Part shown: positions 8,453 to 16,981 of the stretch, in pieces
How positions within the stretch are numbered: position 1 is the first letter of the stretch
Layout of the letters: each line of letters starts with the position of its first letter
Assembly: GCA_045652815.1 (NCBI GenBank)
Contig: JAZOLH010000088.1
Location: 1-64,000, forward strand
Source: UMGS755 sp045652815
Lineage (GTDB): Bacteria > Bacillota > Clostridia > UBA1381 > UBA9506
Reading direction: 5' to 3'
Length of the DNA stretch: 64,000 nucleotides
The notes under the pieces: model-generated
Databases searched by the model: none
What the model was told of the DNA's origin: nothing
Seen by the model: the letters and a program-made list of their open reading frames with translations, nothing else
Position numbers and translations under genes: made by a program

Positions 8453-8682
8453 GTTTCTGCCTCCTGCTCTTTCTCAGCCTCGGGCACAAGACCTAAAATC
8501 CAATCGGCAGATGCCTCATAAAAGCGGCACAGTTTCATTAAATGTTCAATCGGCAGAGAGCGAACGCCCAATTCATATTTAGAATACACCTGCTGACGAA
8601 TGCCCAACACGTCTGCAATCTGACGTTGGGTTAAGCGGCGTGCTTCACGCAGGTCGCGGATTCGGTCATTATAATGCTTCAT
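8449..8682 (-). CDS. XRE-family helix-turn-helix regulator
   Basis: A 77-residue DNA-binding protein with one Cro/C1-type HTH: LTQRQIADVLGIRQQVYSKYE at about 16-36 contains the recognition helix, followed by the typical RSLPIEHLMKLCRFYEAS end. An in-frame GTG two codons earlier (8688) is too near the ribosome site AAAGGAG; the ATG at 8682 is preferred. It begins 24 bases after gyrA and overlaps azlD by four bases. It likely controls azlD or its own unit; the target is unknown. Small XRE proteins of this kind often accompany small transporter genes. Confidence 0.88.
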   Translation of the reverse strand: MKHYNDRIRDLREARRLTQRQIADVLGIRQQVYSKYELGVRSLPIEHLMKLCRFYEASADWILGLVPEAEKEQEAET

Positions 8683-8706
8683 GGTCACTCTCTCCTTTCA
8701 AACAGT

Positions 8707-11262
8707 TTATTCAGCAGTTTCAGGTGCCGCTTCTGCAGAAACTTCTGCACCTTCAGCGGTTTCGGTTGCTGCGCCTTCTGCGGTTTCAACATCATCGTCT
8801 TCTTCCGCTTCTTCCGTGCGGGCAACACTTACCACCTGCATGCCTTCTTCAAGACGCATCAGGCGAACACCCTTGGTCAAACGACCGATTCGGCTGATTT
8901 CAGAAGTTTTCATACGGATAATGATACCGCCGGAGGTAATCAGCATAATATCATCGGTTTCATCAACAACCATAATACCTGCAATGTTACCGGTTGCATC
9001 GGACAGACGATAGGTGTTAACACCTTTACCGCCACGAGTCTGGGTTTTATATTCACCCAAGGGGGTCTTTTTACCAAAACCATTTTCGGTTACAACCAAC
9101 AGGTCAGCACCTTCACGAGCCATGCTCATACCAACCACATAGTCATCTCCGGACAGGCGGATACCACGTACACCGTGAGACACACGACCCATCGGGCGAA
9201 CATCTTCTTCGTTGAAGCGGATGCACATACCCTTGTAGGTGGACAGCATCACGTCATTAGTACCGTCGGTAAGCACTACATTGATAAGTTCATCGTCCTC
9301 ATCCAGCACGATAGCGTTTAAGCCGCCTTTGCGGGCTGTATCGTATGCCATAAAGTCAGTTTTCTTAACAACACCTTTTTTGGTGCCGAAGAACAGGAAC
9401 TTACCTTCCTCAAATTCCTTAATGGGAATAGCCGCTGTTACTTTTTCATCCTGATCAAGTTGCAGGAGGTTAACAATGGCAGTACCCTTGGCGTGACGAC
9501 CAACTTCGGGAATTTGGTATGCCTTTAAGCGATACATTCTACCCTTTGAGGTAAAGAACAGAACGTGGTTATGTGTAGATGTGATAAATAAACGTTCCAC
9601 AAAGTCTTCTTCACGGGTGGTGATACCGGAAATACCACGACCACCACGACGCTGAGACTTATAGGTGTCAACCGGCAGACGTTTGATGTAGCCGAAGTGT
9701 GTGAGTGTGATAACCACATCTTCTTCTTCGATCAAATCTTCAATGTCGATTTCGTCAACGGAATCTAAGAGTTCTGTCTTTCTTTCGTCGCCATATCTGT
9801 CACGGATTTCGATTAATTCATCCTTAATCTGTTCCATCAGCTTGCTACGGTCAGAAAGCAGCAGGTTGTATTCCTTGATTTTTTCAGCCAGTTCGTTATA
9901 TTCGGTTTCAATTTTTTCACCGTTCAATCTCTGGAGCTGTGCAAGACGCATATCCAGAACGCTCTGTGCCTGAATGTCAGACATATTGAAGCGTTCCATC
10001 AAACGTTCTTTTGCATCATCATAAGAATTACGGATAATCTTGATGATTTCATCAATATTAGCAAGGGCAATACGCAAACCTTCTAAGATGTGCATTCTTG
10101 CTTCTGCTTTTTCCAGATCAAAACGGGTACGACGGGTTACGATTTCTTCCTGGAAGTTAATGAAATGGTCTAAAACTTCCATCAGGCCCATTGTTTTGGG
10201 TCTACCGTCGTGAATGGCCAGCAGGTTTACAGAGAAGCTATCCTGCAGACGAGTGTATTTATATAACTGATTCAGAACAACGTGGGGGTTAGCATCACGT
10301 TTTAAGGAAATGTCAACACGAATACCAACACGGTCGGAAGAATGGTCATCAATGTCAGATAAACCTTCGATACGCTTGTCCTTAACCAGTTCTGCGATGG
10401 ATTCCACCAGCATCTTTTTGTTCACCTGATAAGGCAGTTCTTTGATGATAATGGAAGATGTACCGTCGCTATGTTCTTCAATTTCGGCCTTAGCACGAAC
10501 CACAATCTTACCACGACCGGTTTCATAGGCACTGCGGATACCGCGTTTACCCATAATAGAAGCGCCTGTCGGGAAGTCGGGACCTTTGATGTATTCCATC
10601 ATTTCGTCTAAGGTGATTTCGGGGTTTTCAATTTTAGCAACAACACCGTCTAACACTTCGGTTAAGTTGTGGGGCGGAATGTTGGTTGCCATACCAACTG
10701 CGATACCGGAACTACCGTTAATGAGCAAGGTGGGAATACGGGTAGGCAGAACGGTGGGTTCTACTCTCTTTTCATCGAAGTTGGGCAGAAAATCAACCGT
10801 ATTCTTTTCGATGTTTTCCAGCATTACATTTGCCAGTTTGCTCATACGAGCTTCTGTATAACGGTAAGCAGCCGGCGGGTCACCATCGATAGAACCAAAG
10901 TTACCGTGACCGTCGATTAACATATAGCGCATAGAAAAGTCCTGCGCTAAGCGCACCATTGCATCATAAACAGAAGCATCACCGTGGGGATGGTAACGAC
11001 CGATAACGTTACCAACGGTGGTCGCGGATTTAAAGAAGGGTTTATCGTAAGTTAAATGTTCTTCATGCATGGAGTACAGAATACGTCTGTGAACGGGTTT
11101 TAAACCGTCACGAACATCCGGCAGTGCACGACTAACGATAACGCTCATTGCATAGTCGATAAACGCTTCACGCATTCTCTGTTCAATATCAATATCAACA
11201 ATTTTTTGGGTTTCGAAATATTCCTCAAAATGAGAATCTTCATATTTTTTGTTTTTAGCCAT
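8707..11262 (-). CDS. gyrA: DNA gyrase subunit A
   Basis: Breakage-rejoining subunit of gyrase, which introduces negative supercoils. The 851-residue protein has the winged-helix region with HPHGD (91-95), catalytic Tyr135 in AAYRYTE, and the GyrA box QRRGGRG in the C-terminal beta-pinwheel, which marks it as gyrase rather than topoisomerase IV ParC. The position equal to E. coli Ser83 is Ala96 (HGDASVYD), followed by Ser97; the Asp87 equivalent is kept (Asp100). The last 40 or so residues are a Glu/Ala-rich acidic tail. AGAGGTGAT precedes the ATG. It follows gyrB by 17 bases in one operon. Confidence 0.98.
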   Translation of the reverse strand: MAKNKKYEDSHFEEYFETQKIVDIDIEQRMREAFIDYAMSVIVSRALPDVRDGLKPVHRRILYSMHEEHLTYDKPFFKSATTVGNVIGRYHPHGDASVYDAMVRLAQDFSMRYMLIDGHGNFGSIDGDPPAAYRYTEARMSKLANVMLENIEKNTVDFLPNFDEKRVEPTVLPTRIPTLLINGSSGIAVGMATNIPPHNLTEVLDGVVAKIENPEITLDEMMEYIKGPDFPTGASIMGKRGIRSAYETGRGKIVVRAKAEIEEHSDGTSSIIIKELPYQVNKKMLVESIAELVKDKRIEGLSDIDDHSSDRVGIRVDISLKRDANPHVVLNQLYKYTRLQDSFSVNLLAIHDGRPKTMGLMEVLDHFINFQEEIVTRRTRFDLEKAEARMHILEGLRIALANIDEIIKIIRNSYDDAKERLMERFNMSDIQAQSVLDMRLAQLQRLNGEKIETEYNELAEKIKEYNLLLSDRSKLMEQIKDELIEIRDRYGDERKTELLDSVDEIDIEDLIEEEDVVITLTHFGYIKRLPVDTYKSQRRGGRGISGITTREEDFVERLFITSTHNHVLFFTSKGRMYRLKAYQIPEVGRHAKGTAIVNLLQLDQDEKVTAAIPIKEFEEGKFLFFGTKKGVVKKTDFMAYDTARKGGLNAIVLDEDDELINVVLTDGTNDVMLSTYKGMCIRFNEEDVRPMGRVSHGVRGIRLSGDDYVVGMSMAREGADLLVVTENGFGKKTPLGEYKTQTRGGKGVNTYRLSDATGNIAGIMVVDETDDIMLITSGGIIIRMKTSEISRIGRLTKGVRLMRLEEGMQVVSVARTEEAEEDDDVETAEGAATETAEGAEVSAEAAPETAE

Positions 11263-11279
11263 TCTGTATCACCTCTATC

Positions 11280-13217
11280 CTATACATCCAAGTTTGTTAC
11301 ATACTGGGCATTTTCTTCAATGAAGATTCGTCTGGGTTCAACTTCATCGCCCATCAAAATGGAGAAAATTTCATCGGCTTTTTCAGCATCCTCTAAAGTG
11401 ACTTTTAAGAGAATTCTGTTTTTGGGGTCCATGGTGGTTTCCCAAAGTTCATCGGGATCCATTTCACCAAGACCTTTATAGCGGCTGATGTCAACTTTAG
11501 CGTTAGCATCGCCTGCCTTTAATTCTTCACTGATTCTGTCTCTTTCTTCGTCGCTGAATGCAACCTGGCTCTTTTTGCCTCTTGTTAATTTATAAAGAGG
11601 GGGTTTAGCAAGGTAAACGTGACCTGTTTCAATCAAAGGACGCATAAAGCGGAAGAAGAAGGTCAGAAGCAGAGTCTGGATATGTGCACCATCCACGTCG
11701 GCATCGGCCATGATAACAATTTTATCATAACGGAGTTTTTCGATGTTAAATTCATCGGCAATACCTGTACCCAGCGCCTGAATAACGGGGGTCAGTTTAT
11801 CGTTACCGTATACCTTGTCCGCTCTTGCTTTTTCAACGTTTAACATTTTACCCCAAAGGGGGAGAATTGCCTGATATTTACTGTCACGACCGCTTTTTGC
11901 AGAACCGCCCGCAGAATCACCTTCGACGATGTAAATCTCGGTCATTGTGGGGTCTTTCACGATACAATCGGTCAGTTTACCCGGCAGAGAAGATGAGCCA
12001 AGGGGTGTTTTTCTGTTGGCTTCTCTTGCTTTTCTTGCCGCAATTCTGGCGCGGGATGCCATCAGGGCTTTTTCTAAAATAGCTCTGGCTACCTGCGGAT
12101 TTTCTTCCATATAGTCAGCCAGTTTTTCTTTAATCATACTTTCCACGAAACTACGCATCACAGAGTTGCCCAGTTTTGTTTTGGTCTGACCCTCAAACTG
12201 AGGTTCTTCCAATTTAACGGAGATAACGGCGATTAAACCTTCACGGATGTCTTCGCCTTCTAATTCTTCGTTATCTTTTAAAATCTTGAACTTTTTACCG
12301 TAATCCACAAAGACTTTCTTCAGTGCCGCTTTAAAACCGGTCACGTGCATACCGCCTTCTGTGGTGGCAATGTTGTTAGCGAAAGATTCGGTCTTTTCAT
12401 CATAGCCGGTGTACCACTGGAGCGCCACTTCAGCCATGCTGCCTTCTTTTTCGCCTTTAACGTAAATAACTTCTTCGTTAACAACTTCAAGGCTATCTTT
12501 TCTTGCTTTCTTTTCATTAAACAGGTAAGATACGAAGTTTTTAATACCTCCTTCATAGTGGAGGATTTCTTCGGTCTTTTCTTCTCTATCGTCTTTAAAG
12601 ATGATTTTAAGACCACCGTTTAAGAACGCCTGCTCACGAAGACGTTTTAAGAGCACATTGTAATCATACACGGTTTCTTCAAAGATTTCACCGTCAGCCC
12701 AGAAGGTAATTTCCGTACCGGTTCTGTCGGTTTTATCAATCACGTGCACTTCGCCATCGGGCACGCCACGTTTATAACTCTGATACCAAACATTTTCGCC
12801 ATCGTGCACCTTAACTTCCAGTCGGGTGGAAAGAGCATTAACAACAGAAGCACCAACACCGTGCAGACCGCCGCACACCTTGTATCCCCCCCCGCCGAAC
12901 TTACCGCCGGCAAGCAGAACGGTGAAGGCAACGTCGATGGTGGAGATACCCATCTTGGGATGAATACCGTGGGGTATACCACGACCGTTATCCTTAATGG
13001 TGACGGAGTTGTCTTCATTTAAGGTTACTTCAATCTGCGTACAAAAGCCCGCCAGCGCTTCATCGATGGCGTTATCTACGATTTCATACACGAGATGATG
13101 GAGACCTTGTGCCGAGGTAGAACCAATGTACATACCCGGACGTTTTCGAACAGCTTCCAGACCCTCTAAGACTTGAATTTGGGTTTCGTCATATTGTGTG
13201 TTAACTTTATTTTCCAT
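11280..13217 (-). CDS. gyrB: DNA gyrase subunit B
   Basis: ATPase subunit of gyrase. The 645-residue protein has the GHKL ATP site (EIVDNAIDEA, then DNGRGIP and the lid GGLHGVGASVVNALS), the transducer domain, and the TOPRIM metal site (EGDSAGGSA and DADVDGAHI). The length near 640 fits the Gram-positive form without the proteobacterial insert. The stretch encoding GKFGGGGYK contains a run of eight identical bases (12886-12893). GGAGG lies 7 bases before the ATG. First gene of its operon, under the promoter at 13273-13301. ParE is the main alternative, but the pairing with a GyrA-box protein argues for GyrB. Confidence 0.97.
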   Translation of the reverse strand: MENKVNTQYDETQIQVLEGLEAVRKRPGMYIGSTSAQGLHHLVYEIVDNAIDEALAGFCTQIEVTLNEDNSVTIKDNGRGIPHGIHPKMGISTIDVAFTVLLAGGKFGGGGYKVCGGLHGVGASVVNALSTRLEVKVHDGENVWYQSYKRGVPDGEVHVIDKTDRTGTEITFWADGEIFEETVYDYNVLLKRLREQAFLNGGLKIIFKDDREEKTEEILHYEGGIKNFVSYLFNEKKARKDSLEVVNEEVIYVKGEKEGSMAEVALQWYTGYDEKTESFANNIATTEGGMHVTGFKAALKKVFVDYGKKFKILKDNEELEGEDIREGLIAVISVKLEEPQFEGQTKTKLGNSVMRSFVESMIKEKLADYMEENPQVARAILEKALMASRARIAARKAREANRKTPLGSSSLPGKLTDCIVKDPTMTEIYIVEGDSAGGSAKSGRDSKYQAILPLWGKMLNVEKARADKVYGNDKLTPVIQALGTGIADEFNIEKLRYDKIVIMADADVDGAHIQTLLLTFFFRFMRPLIETGHVYLAKPPLYKLTRGKKSQVAFSDEERDRISEELKAGDANAKVDISRYKGLGEMDPDELWETTMDPKNRILLKVTLEDAEKADEIFSILMGDEVEPRRIFIEENAQYVTNLDV

Positions 13218-13272
13218 TTTTTACCTCCGATGGCTTTTCGGTAAATTAATTTCAAAAATACCCTTCTAATAA

Positions 13273-13301
13273 ATTATACCATATTTTAATATAAATTGCA
13301 A
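13273..13301 (-). promoter_or_regulatory. Promoter of gyrB-gyrA
   Basis: Minus strand TTGCAA (13301-13296), 17-base spacer ending in TGG (extended -10), then TATAAT (13278-13273). Leader to gyrB is about 50 bases. Confidence 0.85.
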
Positions 13302-13397
13302 GTTTTTTATTAAAAAAGATTTTAGGGGCAATTTTGAAAGAATTCGAAAAATGAGCCCATTTTTTCACCCATTTTGCATCGTTTTTGAAAAATCGTA

Positions 13398-13750
13398 AAA
13401 AATCGGTGGATTTTGGATGATTTTTCTTCCGTTTTTCGTAAAAATACCCCTTTTTTTCAAGGTCGGGGAATTTTGGATGTAGATTAAACGAACCGAACCG
13501 AAAGTCAGCAAGAGCCACACCACCGACACTTCCTCCACGCACCTCCCCAAGACCGAGGGAATTTTAGGCCATAAAGGGCAAACCGAACCGAAGGGCACCC
13601 GAAAAAACTTTTCCCAAGGTAAAGCGGCCGCCCGACCAACTGCAACTTCTCTAAACAAGGTCGAGGGAATTTAGATGCAGAAGAAACAAACTGAGCCGAA
13701 GGGCACCCGAAGCTGTACTTGTGTACAGCGAGAGGCGAAGTTTGTTTGTA
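13398..13750. repeat. Tandem degenerate copies of the 3'-end dispersed element
   Basis: Copies begin near 13460 (GGTCGGGGAATTTTGGATG), 13550 (GACCGAGGGAATTTTAGG) and 13659 (GGTCGAGGGAATTTAGATG), about 90-110 bases apart, each followed by AACCGAACCGAA or AACTGAGCCGAA. A fainter trace lies near 13398. The last copy is complete: arms AAACAAACT (13684-13692) and AGTTTGTTT close around an inner hairpin GCTGTAC/GTACAGC with loop TTGT. The same architecture recurs at 54661-54772. This region plus the palindrome at 13751-13834 fills most of the 644 gene-free bases between gyrB and ychF. Confidence 0.7.
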
Positions 13751-13834
13751 GCCTTATGACATAAAATAAAAAGCACTTTGCTTTTGCAAAGTGCTTCATT
13801 AGATTTTATAGATAATGTTTTCTCGTCATAAGGC
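13751..13834. repeat. Nested palindrome around the ychF terminator
   Basis: Outer arms GCCTTATGAC (13751-13760) and GTCATAAGGC (13825-13834), middle arms ATAAAAT and ATTTTAT, and an inner 11-base stem AAGCACTTTGC/GCAAAGTGCTT (13771-13796). All three layers share one centre, so the whole 84 bases can fold as a single interrupted hairpin. Confidence 0.8.
13771..13796 (-). terminator. Terminator after ychF
   Basis: Stem AAGCACTTTGC/GCAAAGTGCTT with a four-base loop; on the minus strand it is followed by TTTATTTTA. It forms the core of the nested palindrome. Confidence 0.8.
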
Positions 13835-13861
13835 GGTCTGCGCTAAATTCACCAACCTAAA

Positions 13862-14959
13862 TCACACGTTAAATCTGAACAGCACAATATCGCCATCTTC
13901 CATGACATATTCTTTACCTTCAGAACGCACCAAACCCTTTTCCTTCGCCGCCACCATAGAGCCGCATTCCATCAGGTCTTTATATGCCACAACTTCAGCA
14001 CGGATAAAGCCCTTTTCAAAGTCGGTGTGAATCTTACCTGCGGCGCCGGGTGCTTTGGTGCCACGGGTAATGGTCCAGGCACGTACTTCGGGCTCACCTG
14101 CAGTTAAGTAACTGATTAAGCCAAGGAGTTTGTAACTTTTCTTAACGAGACGGTCAAGACCGGATTCTGCAATGCCCAGTTCCTGCAGAAATTCCATTTT
14201 TTCTTCGGGCTCGAGGGCGGAAACATCTTCTTCAATCTTCGCAGAAATGGGCATTACTTCAGAGCCCTCTGCTTCTGCCATTTCAGTCAGTTCGCGCACC
14301 ATCTGGTTATCTTCAATGCCGCCGATAAAATCATCTTCGGATACGTTAGCCGCATAGAGAACGGGTTTTAAAGTCAGAAGCGGCAAATCGCGCAGGATTT
14401 CTGCTTCTTCTTCGGAGTATTCGCGGGCACGGGCAGGTTTACCGTCTTCTAAAAGTGCCTTAATCTCTTCTAACAGAGAAATTTCCTGCTGATATTTCTT
14501 CTCGCCGGACTTGCTCATTTTGCGTGCTCTGTCGATGCGCTTATCCACCATTTCGATGTCAGCAAAAATCAACTCAAGCTGAATGGTTTCCACGTCACGC
14601 AAGGGAGATACAGAGCCCTCTACGTGCACAATGTTTGCATCTTCAAAACAACGAACAACGTGCACAATGGCATCTACCTCACGGATGTGAGATAAGAATT
14701 TGTTACCCAGACCTTCGCCGCGGCTGGCACCTTTTACAAGACCTGCAATGTCAACGAATTCGATGACAGCGTGGGTGACCTTCTGGGGATTATACATCTG
14801 GGCCAGTTTATCCAGTCTTTCATCAGGCACAGGCACAACGCCCACGTTGGGCTCGATGGTACAGAAAGGATAGTTAGCAGATTCAGCACCTGCCTGTGTA
14901 ATTGCATTAAACAAAGTGGATTTGCCAACGTTAGGCAAACCAACAATACCTAATTTCAT
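13862..14959 (-). CDS. ychF: Redox-regulated ribosome-binding ATPase YchF
   Basis: Obg-family P-loop protein that prefers ATP and binds ribosomes. The 365-residue protein shows the G1 loop GLPNVGKST (7-15), the G3 loop DIAGLVKGAS, the helical insertion, and the C-terminal TGS-like domain (HTDFEKGFIRAEV). Length is standard. GGAG lies upstream of the ATG. It begins 44 bases after the GDPD gene and may share its transcript. It is followed by the dispersed element and terminator. No anomalies seen. Confidence 0.97.
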   Translation of the reverse strand: MKLGIVGLPNVGKSTLFNAITQAGAESANYPFCTIEPNVGVVPVPDERLDKLAQMYNPQKVTHAVIEFVDIAGLVKGASRGEGLGNKFLSHIREVDAIVHVVRCFEDANIVHVEGSVSPLRDVETIQLELIFADIEMVDKRIDRARKMSKSGEKKYQQEISLLEEIKALLEDGKPARAREYSEEEAEILRDLPLLTLKPVLYAANVSEDDFIGGIEDNQMVRELTEMAEAEGSEVMPISAKIEEDVSALEPEEKMEFLQELGIAESGLDRLVKKSYKLLGLISYLTAGEPEVRAWTITRGTKAPGAAGKIHTDFEKGFIRAEVVAYKDLMECGSMVAAKEKGLVRSEGKEYVMEDGDIVLFRFNV

Positions 14960-15003
14960 AAATCATTTGCTCCTTAGTTTTTATTTTTCTCAAACCAATC
15001 GGT

Positions 15004-15798
15004 TTAAGGTTTCGTTACATAATCACTGTAAAATCCGCCGATGCCCAGCGACAGCCAATAGGCCCGCTCCGCCGGATTGTTGATCGTGTGCACGTAAACG
15101 GGAATGTGAATGCCATCTGCCACCGCCGCTATTTCTTCTGCCTGCGTTTTTTCGGCACTATAGACAAGGGCAATCAGTTTTTTGTTTTGCTCGGCAAAAC
15201 TTCGCAGTTCTTCTACATTAAAGCGCTTGTGATACGGTTCTCTGTAAAAGGTGTAAATAATCTTATCAAAACCGCAACCGGAGACATAATCATATTCCTC
15301 TCGGCTGTAAATCTGAATGGCGAATCGGTCCATCAGATGAGGATAGTTTTGGCTGATATATTCGCAAAGCCGCAGATTGTTTTCCTTTGCATCGGTTACA
15401 ATCACTGCGCCGGGATGTTCCCAAAGCCAGTTTGCCACTATATCCAGGGTAGGCGTTTCATAACCGTAGGTGGTTTTGCGATAGTTTTCAAAGGTTTCGC
15501 TATCGGGAATGGGCACTCCCGTGATGTTTTTCGTGTAAAAAGTGTCCCAATCGTGAATGCAAACAGGCACGCCGTCGGTGGTCCAGTTAAAATCCAGTTC
15601 CAGCCAGTACCGACCTGCTTCGTAAGAGCGGTTCATGGCCTCTAAACTGTTTGTGCCAACCCGCCCGTCTGCTATGGTGCCGCCTGCATGCATAATGTAA
15701 GTAGGAGGCGTGTTTATATCAATTTTCGGCGCAGTAGTTCCGCCCGATATGAGCATGGTTGAAAGCAGGATAACCGCCTGCGCAAGACCAAGATTCAT
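15004..15798 (-). CDS. Glycerophosphodiester phosphodiesterase-family protein, exported
   Basis: The 264-residue protein has a hydrophobic N-terminus (about 4-19), probably a signal peptide or anchor, then a GDPD-like TIM-barrel: HAGG at 37-40, NSLEA, ELDFNWTTDGVPVCIHD with the catalytic Glu/Asp and His, and a conserved TDAKE strand. The usual first His-Arg pair (HRG) is replaced by HAGG, which is a known variant in more distant members; substrate is therefore uncertain. The family cleaves glycerophosphodiesters or teichoic-acid-type polymers outside the cell. It has its own promoter and precedes ychF. Confidence 0.85.
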   Translation of the reverse strand: MNLGLAQAVILLSTMLISGGTTAPKIDINTPPTYIMHAGGTIADGRVGTNSLEAMNRSYEAGRYWLELDFNWTTDGVPVCIHDWDTFYTKNITGVPIPDSETFENYRKTTYGYETPTLDIVANWLWEHPGAVIVTDAKENNLRLCEYISQNYPHLMDRFAIQIYSREEYDYVSGCGFDKIIYTFYREPYHKRFNVEELRSFAEQNKKLIALVYSAEKTQAEEIAAVADGIHIPVYVHTINNPAERAYWLSLGIGGFYSDYVTKP

Positions 15799-15842
15799 AG
15801 TCTTTTCAATCCTTTATTCATTGCAAAATTACATATGTATTA

Positions 15843-15871
15843 ATTATACACCAACCAGCAAAAAATTTCAA
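15843..15871 (-). promoter_or_regulatory. Promoter of the GDPD gene
   Basis: Minus strand TTGAAA (15871-15866), 17-base spacer, TATAAT (15848-15843). Confidence 0.82.
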
Positions 15872-15904
15872 TAGATTCCCGCGAGTTTCTTTGAAAGTTC
15901 AAAC

Positions 15905-15936
15905 AAAACCCCTGCAACAAACGTTGCAGGGGTTTT
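15905..15936 (-). terminator. Terminator of the sensory-hydrogenase operon
   Basis: Stem AAAACCCCTGCAAC / GTTGCAGGGGTTTT with a four-base loop, one base after the PHP stop codon. Bounds the five-gene operon on its downstream side. Confidence 0.9.
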
Positions 15937-15937
15937 T

Positions 15938-16651
15938 CTATTTCCGTTTTAATGTTTCAATTAAGCAGGGAGCGCTGGCTTCTTCCAGTTCTAAGGGATT
16001 TTGATTTTCATAAATATCCCAAAGATAGTGGGCATCGGAACTGGTTAAAAGCCGATAGTCCGCAAGGTATGGAAAAGACTCTTTCGCCTCCGCAAAGGTG
16101 GTATTTTTAGAAACCTCCAAGGTGGAAAAATTCAAATCCGCAGGCACCATACCCAAATTGGAGATGATACTGTAAGCAGTTTTATCCACATGGGCAGGGA
16201 TAATCACGCCACCAATCTCCCGCACAACCGGCGCCGCATCATAAATGGAGCAGGAAAGAGCCGCCGTCAGAAGATGGGGCTCATAACCCGTGATTTCATC
16301 CTGGGCGTTCATATAGGCCTGTTCGCCGAAAATATCAGGGCGGTTTTCGATGCCGATGCGGTATTCTTTTGCAAACTCTTCAAAAGCTTCTGCTTGCTCA
16401 ATGGTGGGGAATAGGCAAACAAAGTGGGCTTCTTCCACCGTTTCCAGTTCCATCCCCGCCACAACGCAAAGGGGCTTATCTTTGGCGCATTCCATCGCCG
16501 CCCGCACGTTCCCCACAGAGTTGTGGTCGGTCAGGGCAATCATAGAAAGTCCGTTCAACATCGCCATATTAACGATGTTGTTGGGCGTCATTTCCATATC
16601 GCCGCAAGGAGACAAGGCAGAATGAATATGCAAATCGCAAAATAATTTCAT
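15938..16651 (-). CDS. PHP-domain metal-dependent phosphoesterase
   Basis: A 237-residue PHP-fold protein. Metal ligands are visible: DLHIHS (6-11) with Asp/His pairs, LTDHNS, the Glu in GMELET, HVDK and SSDAH near the C-terminus. Members hydrolyse phosphate esters such as histidinol phosphate or nucleotide derivatives; the substrate is unknown. It overlaps the upstream DRTGG gene by four bases (ATGA), so it is co-translated with the hydrogenase-like cassette. It is the last gene before the terminator. A link to a nucleotide or phosphoprotein signal in this cassette is inference. Confidence 0.9.
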   Translation of the reverse strand: MKLFCDLHIHSALSPCGDMEMTPNNIVNMAMLNGLSMIALTDHNSVGNVRAAMECAKDKPLCVVAGMELETVEEAHFVCLFPTIEQAEAFEEFAKEYRIGIENRPDIFGEQAYMNAQDEITGYEPHLLTAALSCSIYDAAPVVREIGGVIIPAHVDKTAYSIISNLGMVPADLNFSTLEVSKNTTFAEAKESFPYLADYRLLTSSDAHYLWDIYENQNPLELEEASAPCLIETLKRK

Positions 16652-16977
16652 TTCATTTGCTCATAAAGCAGGCAAGCGGCCTCATAGGCAGAGCGACCTG
16701 TCTGCAAAATGGTGATTTCATTTTCTTTGGCGCGGGCTAAGGTATCCTCGCTGGCTTTCTGTCCTTCTACCAAGAGGATGCAGGCAGGCTCAGTCAGTGC
16801 CGCAACAGCTGCAATGTTTACATTGCCCTGCACGGTCATCCACACCTGACCTTCTTCCACACGACTCATAGCAAGGCTTAAAAGATCACTGATGTAGCAA
16901 CCTTTGATTTCCTTATCTAAATCGCCTTTGGTTAAGTACACAAAGCCATTTTCTTTCGCGTATTCTTTGACGGTCAT
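16648..16977 (-). CDS. DRTGG-domain protein
   Basis: A 109-residue single-domain protein with the central alpha/beta pattern of DRTGG modules (GCYISDLLSLAMSRVEEGQ, then VWMTVQGNVNIAAVAAL). Such modules occur in phosphotransacetylases and CBS-DRTGG regulators, and alone in this operon type; their exact role is not known. A longer frame upstream starts inside the hydrogenase-like gene; the ATG at 16977 with AAGGTGAT is preferred, only four bases past that gene. It overlaps the PHP gene by ATGA. A second, related DRTGG protein begins the same operon. Confidence 0.85.
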   Translation of the reverse strand: MTVKEYAKENGFVYLTKGDLDKEIKGCYISDLLSLAMSRVEEGQVWMTVQGNVNIAAVAALTEPACILLVEGQKASEDTLARAKENEITILQTGRSAYEAACLLYEQMK

Positions 16978-16981
16978 AGTA

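Noticed and set aside
8674..9321. 215-residue plus-strand frame opposite gyrA
   Set aside because: Antisense shadow with a Phe/His/Thr-rich product, produced by the reverse of biased gyrA codons.
13252..13658. Two overlapping minus-strand frames of about 96 residues upstream of gyrB
   Set aside because: They run through the tandem repeat copies and the gyrB promoter, lack ribosome sites, and have low-complexity products.
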